From positions 4,045,501 through 4,109,500 of the forward strand of contig NZ_AP014946.1 in the NCBI RefSeq assembly GCF_002355335.1: a stretch of 64,000 nt of DNA, read 5' to 3'. A model generated the notes under the pieces. That model saw only the letters and a list, made by a program, of their open reading frames with translations. It had not been told where the DNA came from and ran no database searches. The stretch's first letter is position 1. Each line of letters begins with the position of its first letter. Positions 18,427-27,704 of this stretch are shown here, piece after piece. The stretch is from Variibacter gotjawalensis (GTDB lineage: Bacteria > Pseudomonadota > Alphaproteobacteria > Rhizobiales > Xanthobacteraceae). Position numbers and translations under genes: made by a program.

Positions 18427-19295
18427 CCGACGCGCTCCGCACGCGCGAAGAGACCCGTCGGCTTGGCAAGCAAGACCGCGATGATGATGATGAAGCCCAT
18501 GGCATCGCGATACCCGGACGAGATGTAACCGGCACCGTATTCTTCCGCGAGCGCGAGAATGAATCCGCCGATCGTCGCGCCTGTGATCGAACCGAGACCG
18601 CCGAGGATCACGATCGCGAAGGCTTTCACGGCCGCAAGATCACCCATCTGCGGCGTCACGACATAGACAGGCCCAAGCAACGCACCGGCGGCGGCCGCGA
18701 GGCTTGAGCCGATCGCGAAGGTCGCCGTGTAGATGAGGCGTACGTTGATACCCATCAGCGCCGCCGTGTCGGAATCCTGGAAGGTCGCGCGCATCGCGCG
18801 GCCGAGTTTGGTGCCGTTGATGATCGCGTAGGTGCCGGCAATCAGCGCGAGCGCCGCAACGAACACGAAAATGCGCAGCCACGAAATCGACACTGGGCCG
18901 ATCTGCAGAGGTGCTTCCGGGAACGGATTCGGGATCGACTTAGCGACGCCCGTGAAAGTCCACAACGTGCCGGATTGCAGAATGATGCCGGCGCCGATCA
19001 TCACCAACATTGTCGTATCAATATCGGCACGGCGTAGCGGACGCAGCAACGTGAGTTCGATCAACGAACCGAGTACGAGGCCGGCCAAAATCGCGACCGG
19101 CAGCGCGAGGAAGAAATTGAGTCCGAGCGCCGCCGACGCGAGATACATCGCATAGGCGCCGAATGTGTAGAGCGCGCCATGCGTGAAGTTGACGACATTC
19201 ATGATGCCGAAGATCAAAGTCAGCCCGATGCCGAGCAGCGCATAGGCGCCACCAAGCACCAGCGTATTGACGAGATGCTGGAGAACTTGATCCAC
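18423..19295 (-). CDS. livH: branched-chain amino acid-type ABC transporter permease LivH
   Basis: A 290-residue permease with eight or so membrane segments. GGAYALLGIGLTLIFGIMNVVNFTHGALY near the N-terminus and VVTPQMGDLAAVKAFAIVILGGLGSITGATIGG are LivH hallmarks; the coupling loop MRATFQDSDTAALMGINV is intact. It follows livK after a 55-base gap holding a strong hairpin and overlaps livM. Confidence 0.9.
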   Translation of the reverse strand: MDQVLQHLVNTLVLGGAYALLGIGLTLIFGIMNVVNFTHGALYTFGAYAMYLASAALGLNFFLALPVAILAGLVLGSLIELTLLRPLRRADIDTTMLVMIGAGIILQSGTLWTFTGVAKSIPNPFPEAPLQIGPVSISWLRIFVFVAALALIAGTYAIINGTKLGRAMRATFQDSDTAALMGINVRLIYTATFAIGSSLAAAAGALLGPVYVVTPQMGDLAAVKAFAIVILGGLGSITGATIGGFILALAEEYGAGYISSGYRDAMGFIIIIAVLLAKPTGLFARAERVG

Positions 19296-19320
19296 GACAA
19301 ACTCCGAGTCGAAAGAGAAG

Positions 19321-19344
19321 GCGGCGCCGCCGAAACGGCGCCGC
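19321..19344 (-). terminator. hairpin between livK and livH
   Basis: Arms GCGGCGCCG and CGGCGCCGC are perfect complements around a six-base loop (CCGAAA). There is no U-run, so it is more likely a partial terminator or 3' mRNA stabiliser, which would give more binding protein than permease, as is common in binding-protein-dependent operons. Confidence 0.45.
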
Positions 19345-19350
19345 GCGCGA

Positions 19351-20499
19351 TTACAGCTTCACTTCGCTGACTTTGCCGTCAGAGATTTGGATCAGATAAA
19401 CGCCGGGCTTGCTCTGCCCGCTCTCAGCGCCGGCCGGACCCTGCTTCGCAAAAGCAATCGGACCATTGAGGCCCGTGAGCTTCACATCCCAGAAGGCCTT
19501 CTGGATCGCCTTCGGATCGGCCTTGCCAGCCTTCTCGATCGCAGCCGCGATCGTGCGGATGCCGTCGTAGCCACGGAAGCTCTCGGTCGTGCCTGCGAAA
19601 GGATACCCGCGCTTCTTCCACTCTTCGAGGAAATAGGCGGTCGCCTTCGGATCCGGCGTCGCATCCGGCACCCACGGCAAGAAGGTCGTCAGATGCATCG
19701 TCTTGTCGGCGGCACCGCCGGCTTGTGCAATAATCTGATCCGGATTCTGCGAACCGCCCGTCGTGATGACGCGCTTCTTCACGCCCATCGCGGCCATCTG
19801 TTTGAAGATCAACGTCAGCTGATCGACCGCTGCCGTGATGATCAGCGTATCGGCATCCGTGCCTTTGATCTTCGCGAGCTGCGCACTCATGTCCTGCGCG
19901 GACGCATCCATTGTCTCGCTGAGGCCGACCGTGATGCCCTTCGCCTGCAGCATCTTGCCGAAGTCCGTCGCGGCGCCGCGGCCCCAGTCGTTGTTGATGA
20001 CGAGGAAGTCGACTTTCTTGATGCCGATCTTGCCGACCATCGGCGCGAATTCTTCGGCTTCAAGTGCCGACGGCGGCGAGATACGGAAAACGAACGGATT
20101 ACCCGACGTCGTGATCTTGCCGGACGAGGACGTCTCGACCAGCATCGGGACGCCGTATTCTTCCAGCTTCGGCATCACGGCAAGCGTGAGGCTCGAGCCC
20201 CAAGCGCCCATCATCACGGGTGTTTTGTCGCTGGTGATCAGCTTCTCGGCGACCGCGGCCGCTTCCGTCGGGTTCGATTTATTGTCTTCGATGATGAGCT
20301 GAATCTTCTTGCCGAGGATTCCGCCCTTCGCGTTAATTTCTTCAGCCGCGATCTTCGCGCCGTTGACGACGTAAGCGCCGGATGCCGCGAACGGCCCGGT
20401 GAGCGGTTGATTGACGCCGATCTTAATCGTCTCTTGCGCGGACGCAGTGCCGGCAAGGAGCGATATCATGATGGCAGCGACGGATGTCATGCGTAACAT
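19351..20499 (-). CDS. livK: periplasmic substrate-binding protein of the Liv-type importer
   Basis: A 382-residue binding protein (Peripla_BP_6). The signal peptide MLRMTSVAAIMISLLAGTASA is followed by QETIKIGVNQPLTGPFAASG, the family opening, then KGGILGKKIQLIIEDNKSNPTEAA. GGGAGAAC precedes the start. It is 21 bases downstream of the molybdenum-hydroxylase small subunit, so import and oxidation are co-expressed. Ligand unknown; Liv-type proteins bind aromatic acids and amides as well as amino acids (family knowledge). Confidence 0.9.
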   Translation of the reverse strand: MLRMTSVAAIMISLLAGTASAQETIKIGVNQPLTGPFAASGAYVVNGAKIAAEEINAKGGILGKKIQLIIEDNKSNPTEAAAVAEKLITSDKTPVMMGAWGSSLTLAVMPKLEEYGVPMLVETSSSGKITTSGNPFVFRISPPSALEAEEFAPMVGKIGIKKVDFLVINNDWGRGAATDFGKMLQAKGITVGLSETMDASAQDMSAQLAKIKGTDADTLIITAAVDQLTLIFKQMAAMGVKKRVITTGGSQNPDQIIAQAGGAADKTMHLTTFLPWVPDATPDPKATAYFLEEWKKRGYPFAGTTESFRGYDGIRTIAAAIEKAGKADPKAIQKAFWDVKLTGLNGPIAFAKQGPAGAESGQSKPGVYLIQISDGKVSEVKL

Positions 20500-20520
20500 G
20501 CTGTTCTCCCTTGTTATCAG

Positions 20521-21723
20521 TTACGAAGTCTTGCCGCCCAGCCAGCCCGGCAACCGGCTGAGCAGCGAGTCGAGGATCAAGCGAAGCGGGTTGATGCCTT
20601 CCGCTTCGCGCGATGAGGTGACGGGCGCACCCGAGAGGCGCGCGTCGATATTGCGTGCAAAATCTGCCGTGAGCCGTCCCGCGAGATCGCGAACAAGCCC
20701 GGGGCGTCCGAACTGCGCGAGCGGCCCTTTGATCGTGTAGCCGACGTTGAGGACGACGTCGGCTTCATCGCCAGCTGGCAGAACCTGATAGCGAATTTCG
20801 CCTTGCGCACCCGAGCGTCCATCCGCTCCGGAGCCCATGATGCGCCCGGCGCGGTTGGCTTCGTCGCGTGAAAGATGCGCGACGCCGCGGAACGCAGCCG
20901 CAATCGGGCCGAGCTTGATCTTGATGCCGCCTACGACGCGTTCCGGAGACGGCGTGCTGTCGATAAATGCGCCGGGCAGACACGCCGCGACGTCTTCGAC
21001 GCGACCGAGCAGCGCATAGACCGCATCAGCCGAATGCGCGACATGAAAGCGGTGCTCGAATGTGTGGTTCGGTGTGAAATCGGCCGTGACATTCTGCGTC
21101 GCCGCGACGCCAGCTGTCGGCGCTTCGGGCCGCATCGACTTCGACGACAAGGCAAAATCCGACGAACTCACATGTGCGCCGACAGGCCCAAGCACGCGCT
21201 GTCTTGTCTCGGCGACAACGCCGCCTCGACGGCGCATCTCGATCACCGACTGAATCGCACGCACGATACCGGCATATCCCGTGCAACGGCAAAGATTGCC
21301 CGCAAGACCAACGCGGATGCGACGCTCGTCCGCGTCCGGCAGACGGAGCACGAGATCGCGTGCCGTCACCAACATTCCGGGCGTGCAGAAGCCGCACTGC
21401 AGCGCGTGCTCGCGATTGAATGCCGCGCGCAAGTCTTTCATGACCTCGTCGTCGTCGAAACCTTCGATCGTCGTGACGTTGGCGCCCGAACACGTCGCGG
21501 CGAACGACAGACACGACCGCGCCGGCTCGCCGTCCACCAGCACCGTGCAAGCGCCACAAACGCCATGCTCGCAGCCGAGATGCGTCCCAGTAAGGTTCAG
21601 TTCGTCGCGCACGAAATCGGCGAGATGCGTGCGCGGGCTGACTTGCGCGGCCACCGGCTTGGCGTTGACGAACAGCGATACCGGCACGCTCGACGCGGAA
21701 AGTGGGCGGAGCGGCGCGTTCAT
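20521..21723 (-). CDS. molybdenum hydroxylase 2Fe-2S subunit fused to a CoxG (SRPBCC) domain
   Basis: A 400-residue fusion. Residues 15-170 are a CoxS/XdhA-type iron-sulfur subunit: plant-type cluster Cys at 51, 56, 59 and 71 (CEHGVCGACT...SC), then CGFCTPGML and CRCTGY for the second cluster. Residues about 220-370 are a CoxG-like START-fold domain (FEHRFHVAHSADAVYALLGRVEDVAACLPG), which is usually a separate protein thought to act in membrane anchoring or cofactor assembly. A Leu/Trp-rich tail (LILDSLLSRLPGWLGG) may anchor it. It overlaps the FAD subunit by four bases. Confidence 0.88.
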   Translation of the reverse strand: MNAPLRPLSASSVPVSLFVNAKPVAAQVSPRTHLADFVRDELNLTGTHLGCEHGVCGACTVLVDGEPARSCLSFAATCSGANVTTIEGFDDDEVMKDLRAAFNREHALQCGFCTPGMLVTARDLVLRLPDADERRIRVGLAGNLCRCTGYAGIVRAIQSVIEMRRRGGVVAETRQRVLGPVGAHVSSSDFALSSKSMRPEAPTAGVAATQNVTADFTPNHTFEHRFHVAHSADAVYALLGRVEDVAACLPGAFIDSTPSPERVVGGIKIKLGPIAAAFRGVAHLSRDEANRAGRIMGSGADGRSGAQGEIRYQVLPAGDEADVVLNVGYTIKGPLAQFGRPGLVRDLAGRLTADFARNIDARLSGAPVTSSREAEGINPLRLILDSLLSRLPGWLGGKTS

Positions 21724-22580
21724 GCGGCCACCCGCAGAGGTGCGCCGCTCGCCTGCAGCAACGCGCGTCGCAGAATTTCGGTGTGGATGTGCTGGTCGAC
21801 CGGGTCCATGACTCCCGCCCGCGCGAGATGGTCGGCGACAACGTCGCGATTGAAATGGTGGGCGACGTCCACAGCATCGCGCCCGCCGAACAGCACCCGA
21901 ACATCCTCGAAGATGATCGGTGCTGCGTCGATCGCACCGATGACGGCGCGGCCAGTCCCGGTATTGCGATCGATCAACGCTGCGCCGAGCGCGTGCGCGA
22001 ATTCGCCGATCTTGCGTGCGTGTTTGACGTAACCGAAACCCGCGCTCGGTGGCGGCAGCGGTATACGCACCGCACTGAGAAGCTCGTCAGCATCGAGCGC
22101 GGTGCTAAGCGCGCCAGTGATGAAATCCGCCATACGGACGCTGCGCGTGCCACGCGTCGATGCGATCTCGATCTCTGCGCCAAGCACGGAGAGTGCCGTC
22201 ACCCAGTCGGCTGCCGGGTCCGCGTGCGCGAGGCTGCCGCCGATCGTGCCGCGATTGCGTACCGCGCGATACGCTATGCCGCCGGCGACACGGCGCAGCA
22301 CGTCGCTACCGATATCGCTGACACGACCGTCTTCGATATCCGCATGCGTGACGCAAGCGCCGATAACTTGAACGGCGCCTTCGCGCTCGCAACGCTTGAG
22401 CTCCGGAATGGCCGAGATATCGATTACGACATCCGGCTCGACAAGGCGCAGATTGAGCATCGGTCCGAGCGATTGCCCGCCCGCGATGATCTTCCGCCTT
22501 TCGCCGCGCGTGTCGGCAAGCAGCGCTGCCGCTTCTTTCAAATCACGCGGCCGCGCCAGCGAGAAGTCGACAGCCTTCAT
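21720..22580 (-). CDS. molybdenum hydroxylase FAD-binding subunit (CoxM/XdhB type)
   Basis: A 286-residue FAD subunit. The FAD loops are visible as RKIIAGGQSLGPMLNLRL and VAGGIAYRAVRNRGTIGGSLAHADPAADW; the C-terminal CO_deh_flav_C region follows. It transfers electrons from the iron-sulfur subunit to an external acceptor. ATGA overlaps link it on both sides to the large and small subunits, showing a three-subunit CoxMSL-type complex. Confidence 0.9.
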   Translation of the reverse strand: MKAVDFSLARPRDLKEAAALLADTRGERRKIIAGGQSLGPMLNLRLVEPDVVIDISAIPELKRCEREGAVQVIGACVTHADIEDGRVSDIGSDVLRRVAGGIAYRAVRNRGTIGGSLAHADPAADWVTALSVLGAEIEIASTRGTRSVRMADFITGALSTALDADELLSAVRIPLPPPSAGFGYVKHARKIGEFAHALGAALIDRNTGTGRAVIGAIDAAPIIFEDVRVLFGGRDAVDVAHHFNRDVVADHLARAGVMDPVDQHIHTEILRRALLQASGAPLRVAA

Positions 22581-24940
22581 GCCGCGCTCCTCTGTCCGGC
22601 GTTCGCGCGCGCCGCAAGCACAGCCTCGACGATCCGCCGCGGTGTGACCGGCGACACCAGCATCTCGGCGCCGGTTCCGCGCAGCGCGTCGTTGATCGCA
22701 TTCGTAATCGCGGCGGGCGGCGCAATCGCTCCGCCTTCGCCGATGCCTTTGACGCCGAATTCCGTGTAGGGCGACGGCGTTTCCATGTGCCCGATACTCG
22801 GCATCGGCACTTCGGCAGCGCCCGGCAAAAGATAATCCGCGAATGTCGAGGCGAGCGGCTGGCCGGCGCCGTCATACGGCATCTCTTCGAGTAGCGCGGT
22901 GCCGATCCCCTGCGCGAGACCACCGAGAATCTGACCGTCGACGACCATCGGATTCACCAGCGTGCCGCCGTCTTCGACGATCGCGTAATCGAGTATTTCG
23001 ACCGCGCCGATTTCTTGGTCGACCGCGACGACGACCGCATGCGCCGCATAGCTGAACGTGCCGCTATCGCGCACCGGCTTGTAACCGGCCATCACTTCGA
23101 GGCCGCCGCCATGCACGCCGGGCGGCAAATCCTGCGGCCGTCGATACCAAATGCGCGCAATCTCTTTGACCGGGATATCGCCATTCGGCCCGATGACGCG
23201 CCCATTCTCCAGCCGCGTATTGGCAAATTCCGTCTGCAGCAGATGCGCACCGATTCCGCGCAGGCGCTCCGACAATTCCTTGCACGCGGTCGCGACAGCG
23301 CCGCCACCCATCACCATGACGCGCGAACCCCAGGTGCCGGTCGAGTACGGTGTCATCGCGGTGTCGCCGTGAACGACGCGGGTCGCCGCCGGCGGCACGC
23401 CGAGAATTTCGTAGGCAATCTGCGCGAGCGTGGTCTCGAGCCCCTGCCCGTGCGAATGCGCGCCGACACGCAGCTCGAGGCCGCCATCCGGCGTCATCCG
23501 CGCGCCGGCCTGTTCGTGGCCCGGCACCATCGGAATGCCCCAGCCCGAATACACCGACGTGCCGTGCGCAGCCTGTTCGCAATAGATCGAAAGGCCGAAA
23601 CCGATCTTGCGGCCATCGGCTTCGCCGGCTTTCTGCCGCGCGCGCACCGCGTCGATATCGATTGCCGTCAAAGCTTGCCGCAGCGCTTCCGGGTAGTCGC
23701 CGCTGTCGAAATGCTTCTTCGTGATGTTGTCGAACGGCATCTGCTCGGGCCGCACGAGATTTTTCATCCGCACGACTTCCGGCGGGAGATTGGCTGCGCG
23801 CGCGACGGCGTCCAACGCAAGTTCAAGTGCGAAGCAGACGCCGGTCCGAGCGACGCCGCGGTACGGCAGGATCGGCGGCTTGTTCGAACACACCGACCAT
23901 GTTCGGCAGCGGTATGATGGAAAGTCGTACGGTCCCGGCAGAATGCTGGCGACCTGCGCGGCTTCGAGGCACGCCGAAAACGGATACGCCGAATACGCGC
24001 CGCTATCGACGGTCGCCTCACAATCGACGCCGCGAATAGAGCCATCGCGATCCGCATAGACCGTGATTTCGTAGTGGTGCTCACGGCAATTCGCATTGGC
24101 GGAAAGATGCTCGCGGCGATCCTCGATCCAACGCACCGGGTGTCCGCAGCGCATCGCGAGCCAGCCGAGGCACACCTCTTCGGACAGCAGAATTCCTTTG
24201 TAGCCGAAGCCGCCGCCGACATCCGGCGAGATGATGCGGATCTGGCCTTCTTCGATGCCGAGGCATTCCGACATGCCGGAGCGCACGATATGCGGCATCT
24301 GGCAGGCTGTATGAAGGACCAACTGATCGACGCGATTGTCGAAATGAGCAACGACGCCGCGCCCTTCGATCGGCGCCATGCACTGGCGGCTCGTCGAGAT
24401 CGTGCGGCTGACCTTGATCGGCGCGTCGAGCGCGGCCGCGATGTTGATGTCGACGAACGTCTCGAGAAAAACGTTATCGCTCCAATGCTCATGCACGAGT
24501 GCGCTGCCCGGCTCGCGCGCCTTGAGCATGTCGTAGACGGCCGGGAGCTCTTCGATATCGAGTTCCACTTGCGCCGCAATGTCTTCGGCCTCTGCCCGCG
24601 TCGGCGCGATGCACATCGCGATCAGTTCGCCGACCTGCCGCACTTTGTCGGTCGCGAGCGGCGGCTGCTCCGAAACCTTAAAGCCCGGAAGCCCCGAAAC
24701 AGCGCGGATCGGTTTGACGCTGTCGAGATCTGACGCGATGAAAACAAAATCACGGATCGCATCGGGAATGCGAATATTGCGAATGCGGCCGTGCGCGATC
24801 GGGCTGCGCACGAAGGCGATGTCTTGCATGTCCGCCATGCGGATATCCGCGACGAACTGGCTACGCCCGCGCATCAAGCGATCGTCTTCCTTGCGCGGCA
24901 TCCGCGCTCCGACGCCTTGACGCGAGCGGTCGTCGCTCAT
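22577..24940 (-). CDS. molybdenum hydroxylase large (Mo-cofactor) subunit, CoxL-like form II
   Basis: A 787-residue catalytic subunit of the xanthine dehydrogenase family. The Mo-domain blocks PDVGGGFGYKG and C-terminal GIGEGGAIAPPAAITNAINDAL, with the conserved Glu, are present. The active-site loop reads P359-YRGVAR365, close to form II AYRGAGR and lacking the form I Cys loop AYxCSFR, so it is unlikely to be a true CO dehydrogenase. It should hydroxylate a carbon next to a ring nitrogen or an aldehyde. Its operon partners are hydrolases and an ABC importer. Confidence 0.9.
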   Translation of the reverse strand: MSDDRSRQGVGARMPRKEDDRLMRGRSQFVADIRMADMQDIAFVRSPIAHGRIRNIRIPDAIRDFVFIASDLDSVKPIRAVSGLPGFKVSEQPPLATDKVRQVGELIAMCIAPTRAEAEDIAAQVELDIEELPAVYDMLKAREPGSALVHEHWSDNVFLETFVDINIAAALDAPIKVSRTISTSRQCMAPIEGRGVVAHFDNRVDQLVLHTACQMPHIVRSGMSECLGIEEGQIRIISPDVGGGFGYKGILLSEEVCLGWLAMRCGHPVRWIEDRREHLSANANCREHHYEITVYADRDGSIRGVDCEATVDSGAYSAYPFSACLEAAQVASILPGPYDFPSYRCRTWSVCSNKPPILPYRGVARTGVCFALELALDAVARAANLPPEVVRMKNLVRPEQMPFDNITKKHFDSGDYPEALRQALTAIDIDAVRARQKAGEADGRKIGFGLSIYCEQAAHGTSVYSGWGIPMVPGHEQAGARMTPDGGLELRVGAHSHGQGLETTLAQIAYEILGVPPAATRVVHGDTAMTPYSTGTWGSRVMVMGGGAVATACKELSERLRGIGAHLLQTEFANTRLENGRVIGPNGDIPVKEIARIWYRRPQDLPPGVHGGGLEVMAGYKPVRDSGTFSYAAHAVVVAVDQEIGAVEILDYAIVEDGGTLVNPMVVDGQILGGLAQGIGTALLEEMPYDGAGQPLASTFADYLLPGAAEVPMPSIGHMETPSPYTEFGVKGIGEGGAIAPPAAITNAINDALRGTGAEMLVSPVTPRRIVEAVLAARANAGQRSAA

Positions 24941-25785
24941 GCGGCAGACCTTTGCGAGAGTGCCAAGATGTCCTGCGCGGCCTTGAGCAACGCGCCACCG
25001 CTGTGAAACTGATCGAGGATCGAGAAGTGATCTTCGCCGGCGATCGGGATCAGCGGTCCCACCGCGCCGGCCGCCGTGCGCATCGCATGCAATTTGCGCG
25101 AGTCGCTGACGAGCGCCGGCAATTCATTGTCGCCGTATGCGATCGTCATCGGCTTGTTGATGACCGGCAGCCGCAGCGGCGAGAGAGCTGTCACTTCCGC
25201 CTCGGTGAGCTTGAGCAGATCGTTGAGGTAGGTCTCACGGATAGTTCCGAGTTCGTAGACGCCCGAGATCGCGAGCCCCGCAACCACCGCCGAATGATCG
25301 AGCAGCATCGCGGTGAGATGGCCGCCGGCCGACCAGCCGCTCAGCACATACGGTCCAGCGACATCATATTTTGCACCGTTCGCCGCAAGCCAATCCAGCG
25401 ACTGCCGCAGCTCGTTGACGATTTCCGTCAGCGTCGTTTGCGGCGCGAGTGAGTAACTTGGCATCGCAACCGACCAGCCAACCTTGTTCAAGCCTTCCGC
25501 ATAGGTCGCAAACACTTCCCGCGAATTGCGTTGCCAGTATCCGCCATGAATGAAGATGAGCGTTGGTCCCGCGTTCTCGGCCGGGTAAAGATCGAACGCC
25601 ATCCGCGGCTTGTCGCCGTACGGAATGTCGAGCGCCTTGGCATGCGCAGCGCGGTATTTTTCCGACGCAGCGTTACGGCGCTCGATCAGCTCGGCGCTGT
25701 TCTTCACCGCGAGATTGTTATTGTACGAGGCGTCGCGCTGCTCTTGCGAGAGCGTTGCCCAAACGTCTTGTGGCCGCGCGCTCAT
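24937..25785 (-). CDS. alpha/beta hydrolase, formamidase-like
   Basis: A 282-residue hydrolase. The motif HGGYWQ, nucleophile GWSAGG and the base in EDHFSIL resemble eukaryotic-type arylformamidase (kynurenine formamidase) and related esterases. It has no signal peptide. It overlaps the large Mo subunit by four bases and starts five bases after the amidohydrolase stop, so it belongs to the same pathway. A role in cleaving a formamide, carbamate or ester intermediate is inferred; kynurenine itself is not supported by context. Confidence 0.82.
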   Translation of the reverse strand: MSARPQDVWATLSQEQRDASYNNNLAVKNSAELIERRNAASEKYRAAHAKALDIPYGDKPRMAFDLYPAENAGPTLIFIHGGYWQRNSREVFATYAEGLNKVGWSVAMPSYSLAPQTTLTEIVNELRQSLDWLAANGAKYDVAGPYVLSGWSAGGHLTAMLLDHSAVVAGLAISGVYELGTIRETYLNDLLKLTEAEVTALSPLRLPVINKPMTIAYGDNELPALVSDSRKLHAMRTAAGAVGPLIPIAGEDHFSILDQFHSGGALLKAAQDILALSQRSAA

Positions 25786-25790
25786 CGCCT

Positions 25791-27071
25791 TTACGCCGCG
25801 ACGGCGACGGGGAGGATCGGCGAGTCGGCATCGAAGCGCTTGCCGGCGCGCAGGCAGAAAGCCGGCTGCAGCAGACGCTCCGCGATCACGCGATTGTCTT
25901 CGTTGTCGCGCAGCACGAAACGGCCGCGCAGATCGTTGAGCACCGTTACATCTGCCTTGCGGCCGACGATCAATGCACCGTGTGTGTCGGTCTTGCCGAT
26001 CATCTTGGCGGGCGCAGTCGTCACCATCGGCACAACCTGTTCGAGACTTAGGCCCAGCGCCATCATCGAACTCATCGCTTGCGTGAGGCTGAAGCGCGCC
26101 TGACCTTTGAACGGATGGTTCTCGTCGTCGTAGTGTTCTTCCGGCGTGCCGGCAGGAGCGGGCTTCTCCGGCACCGTCGTGTTGTAGCCGTGCATGTCGG
26201 CGCCGAGCGTGTGCGGCACCACGCCGGCATCGAGCGCCTTGCGCGCGAGGCGATACGAGAAGTGGCTGCCGTGACCGACGTCGACCTTGAGGCCTTTGTC
26301 GAGCGCGCGCTGGATGATGTGATGCACCTCACCCTCGCGGTTGACGAAACCGCCGGGATGCCGCGTGAACGGATGCGCGAGAACGTCACCTTCCTTCAGC
26401 AGCGGAATGACGCGCTCGATGATCGTGTCGGCGTCTTCGCCGTTGGCGCCGCTTTCCGGCAAGCCCCACAGCGTTCCGAAATGGACATAAAGTGGAAGTT
26501 CGGTCTGGCGTGCGATTTCGGCCGCCATCTCCATCACGCGAATGCCCCAGCGTGCGAAGCCGCCGATCTCGGCGTGGCCTTTGATGCCGCGGATGATGTC
26601 CTTATTGGCGTTGGCTGAGCGCACCGTCGCGTCGATGTCGACGCCGTCCGGGCTGTAGAGATTCGGATAGAAATGCCCTTCGAGGCCGCCGACCAGATAG
26701 GCCGAGAGAAACGCGAGACAGTCGGTCTCCGACTGCTCGACGATGAATTTGCGGAAGCCCGGCAGCGTCATGCACGACGGCCCGCCCTGATCGATCACGG
26801 TCGTCACACCGGAGCGGACGCCGACCATGTCGGGGTCGAGACCGAAGCGGCCGGTGACGTATTGATAAATATGGCCGTGCGTATCGATGAGACCCGGCAG
26901 GACGATTTGCCCGGCGGCGCTCGTGACCTTCGCGGCGGCGCTCGGCAAAATCGTCTCGGCAACAGCCGCGATCTTGCCGTCGCTGATCGCGACGTCGCGG
27001 ATGCCGTCGATGCCCGAGGCAGGACAAATCACACGGCTGCCCTGAATCAGCAGATCGTATTTTTTCTCCAT
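25791..27071 (-). CDS. metal-dependent amidohydrolase (amidohydrolase/deacetylase family)
   Basis: A 426-residue cytoplasmic enzyme with dihydroorotase/urease-type architecture. The metal-binding HxH is H65-G-H67 (LPGLIDTHGHIYQY); a Lys in IRGIKGHAEIGGFARWG and His in LPLYVHFG and VDVGHGSHFSY complete a likely binuclear site; HTLGADMHGYN is typical of this subfamily. It is the first gene of the ten-gene operon. It probably opens a cyclic amide or removes an N-acyl group. Substrate unknown. Confidence 0.85.
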   Translation of the reverse strand: MEKKYDLLIQGSRVICPASGIDGIRDVAISDGKIAAVAETILPSAAAKVTSAAGQIVLPGLIDTHGHIYQYVTGRFGLDPDMVGVRSGVTTVIDQGGPSCMTLPGFRKFIVEQSETDCLAFLSAYLVGGLEGHFYPNLYSPDGVDIDATVRSANANKDIIRGIKGHAEIGGFARWGIRVMEMAAEIARQTELPLYVHFGTLWGLPESGANGEDADTIIERVIPLLKEGDVLAHPFTRHPGGFVNREGEVHHIIQRALDKGLKVDVGHGSHFSYRLARKALDAGVVPHTLGADMHGYNTTVPEKPAPAGTPEEHYDDENHPFKGQARFSLTQAMSSMMALGLSLEQVVPMVTTAPAKMIGKTDTHGALIVGRKADVTVLNDLRGRFVLRDNEDNRVIAERLLQPAFCLRAGKRFDADSPILPVAVAA

Positions 27072-27102
27072 ATCGGTCTCCTTCGAGCTGCTCTAAACAA
27101 AA

Positions 27103-27170
27103 GCGAAGCATACTTCGCATTTGGAGGCAACCAGAAGCTGTGCTAATTTGATGTGCAACGCGATGCAAAT
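27103..27170. promoter_or_regulatory. divergent operator region between amidohydrolase operon and marR
   Basis: The 100-base divergent gap holds two dyads. GCGAAG-CATA-CTTCGC at 27103-27118 is a perfect inverted repeat. At 27151-27170 ATG-TGCAACGCGATGCA-AAT is an imperfect 20-base palindrome, and TGCAACGCG recurs 21 bases further on (27154 and 27175), two helical turns apart. These are the best candidates for binding of the adjacent MarR protein. Confidence 0.45.
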
Positions 27171-27191
27171 TGAATGCAACGCGGGAAGCCG

Positions 27192-27704
27192 ATGACCGGT
27201 CAGGAAATTTCAATGGTTGAGGGCGAGAGACCCGAGACGAAGGCTGTTGATGCGGTGGATGGCAATGTGCCGGACTGGCCGCTCGGCGAGCGGCCGGGAT
27301 TCTTAGTCCGCCGCCTTCACCAGATCCACGTCAGCCTGTTCGCCGAACTCTGCGCGGACGCGAAGATCACGCCGCTGCAGTTCAGCTTGCTCTCGGCCCT
27401 CTCCGATTGTCTTGTCGCCGATCAATCGACTCTCGCTTCGATGATCGCGCTTGACCGCACGACGACGACCGGCGCTCTGAAACGCCTCGAAGCACGCGGA
27501 CTCGTCCGCCGCGCAAACTCGCCGACCGATCGGCGCGCTCAGCTCTGCCAACTGACCACCGAGGGCGAACGGCTGTTGCGCGCAATGGAAGATGCAGCAC
27601 GCCGCGCGCATGCCGAAACCATCTCGCCGCTGAGCGCAAAGGAACAGGAGCAGTTCGTGTCGTTCCTCAAGCGCATCGTCGCGGCCCACGACAGCCGGCT
27701 GTGA
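27192..27704 (+). CDS. MarR-family transcriptional regulator
   Basis: A 170-residue regulator. The winged-helix region includes ITPLQFSLLSAL, QSTLASMIALDRTTTTGALKRLEARGLV and the wing NSPTDRRAQLCQLTTEGERLL. The start at 27192 has GGGAAG in front; ATGs at 27174 and 27213 are alternatives. It is divergent from the ten-gene operon and overlaps the Rieske gene by one base. It most likely represses the operon until its substrate binds. Confidence 0.85.
   Translation: MTGQEISMVEGERPETKAVDAVDGNVPDWPLGERPGFLVRRLHQIHVSLFAELCADAKITPLQFSLLSALSDCLVADQSTLASMIALDRTTTTGALKRLEARGLVRRANSPTDRRAQLCQLTTEGERLLRAMEDAARRAHAETISPLSAKEQEQFVSFLKRIVAAHDSRL

Noticed and set aside
17704-18528. Open frames antisense to livM, and similar ones over the Dpp ATPase (37433-38512) and hyuA (47972-49057)
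   Set aside because: They lie entirely within genes with strong family signatures and have low-complexity charged translations typical of shadow frames.
22577-24940. Aerobic CO dehydrogenase (form I coxMSL)
   Set aside because: The large subunit lacks the AYxCSFR loop and has PYRGVAR; no coxDEF maturation genes are adjacent.
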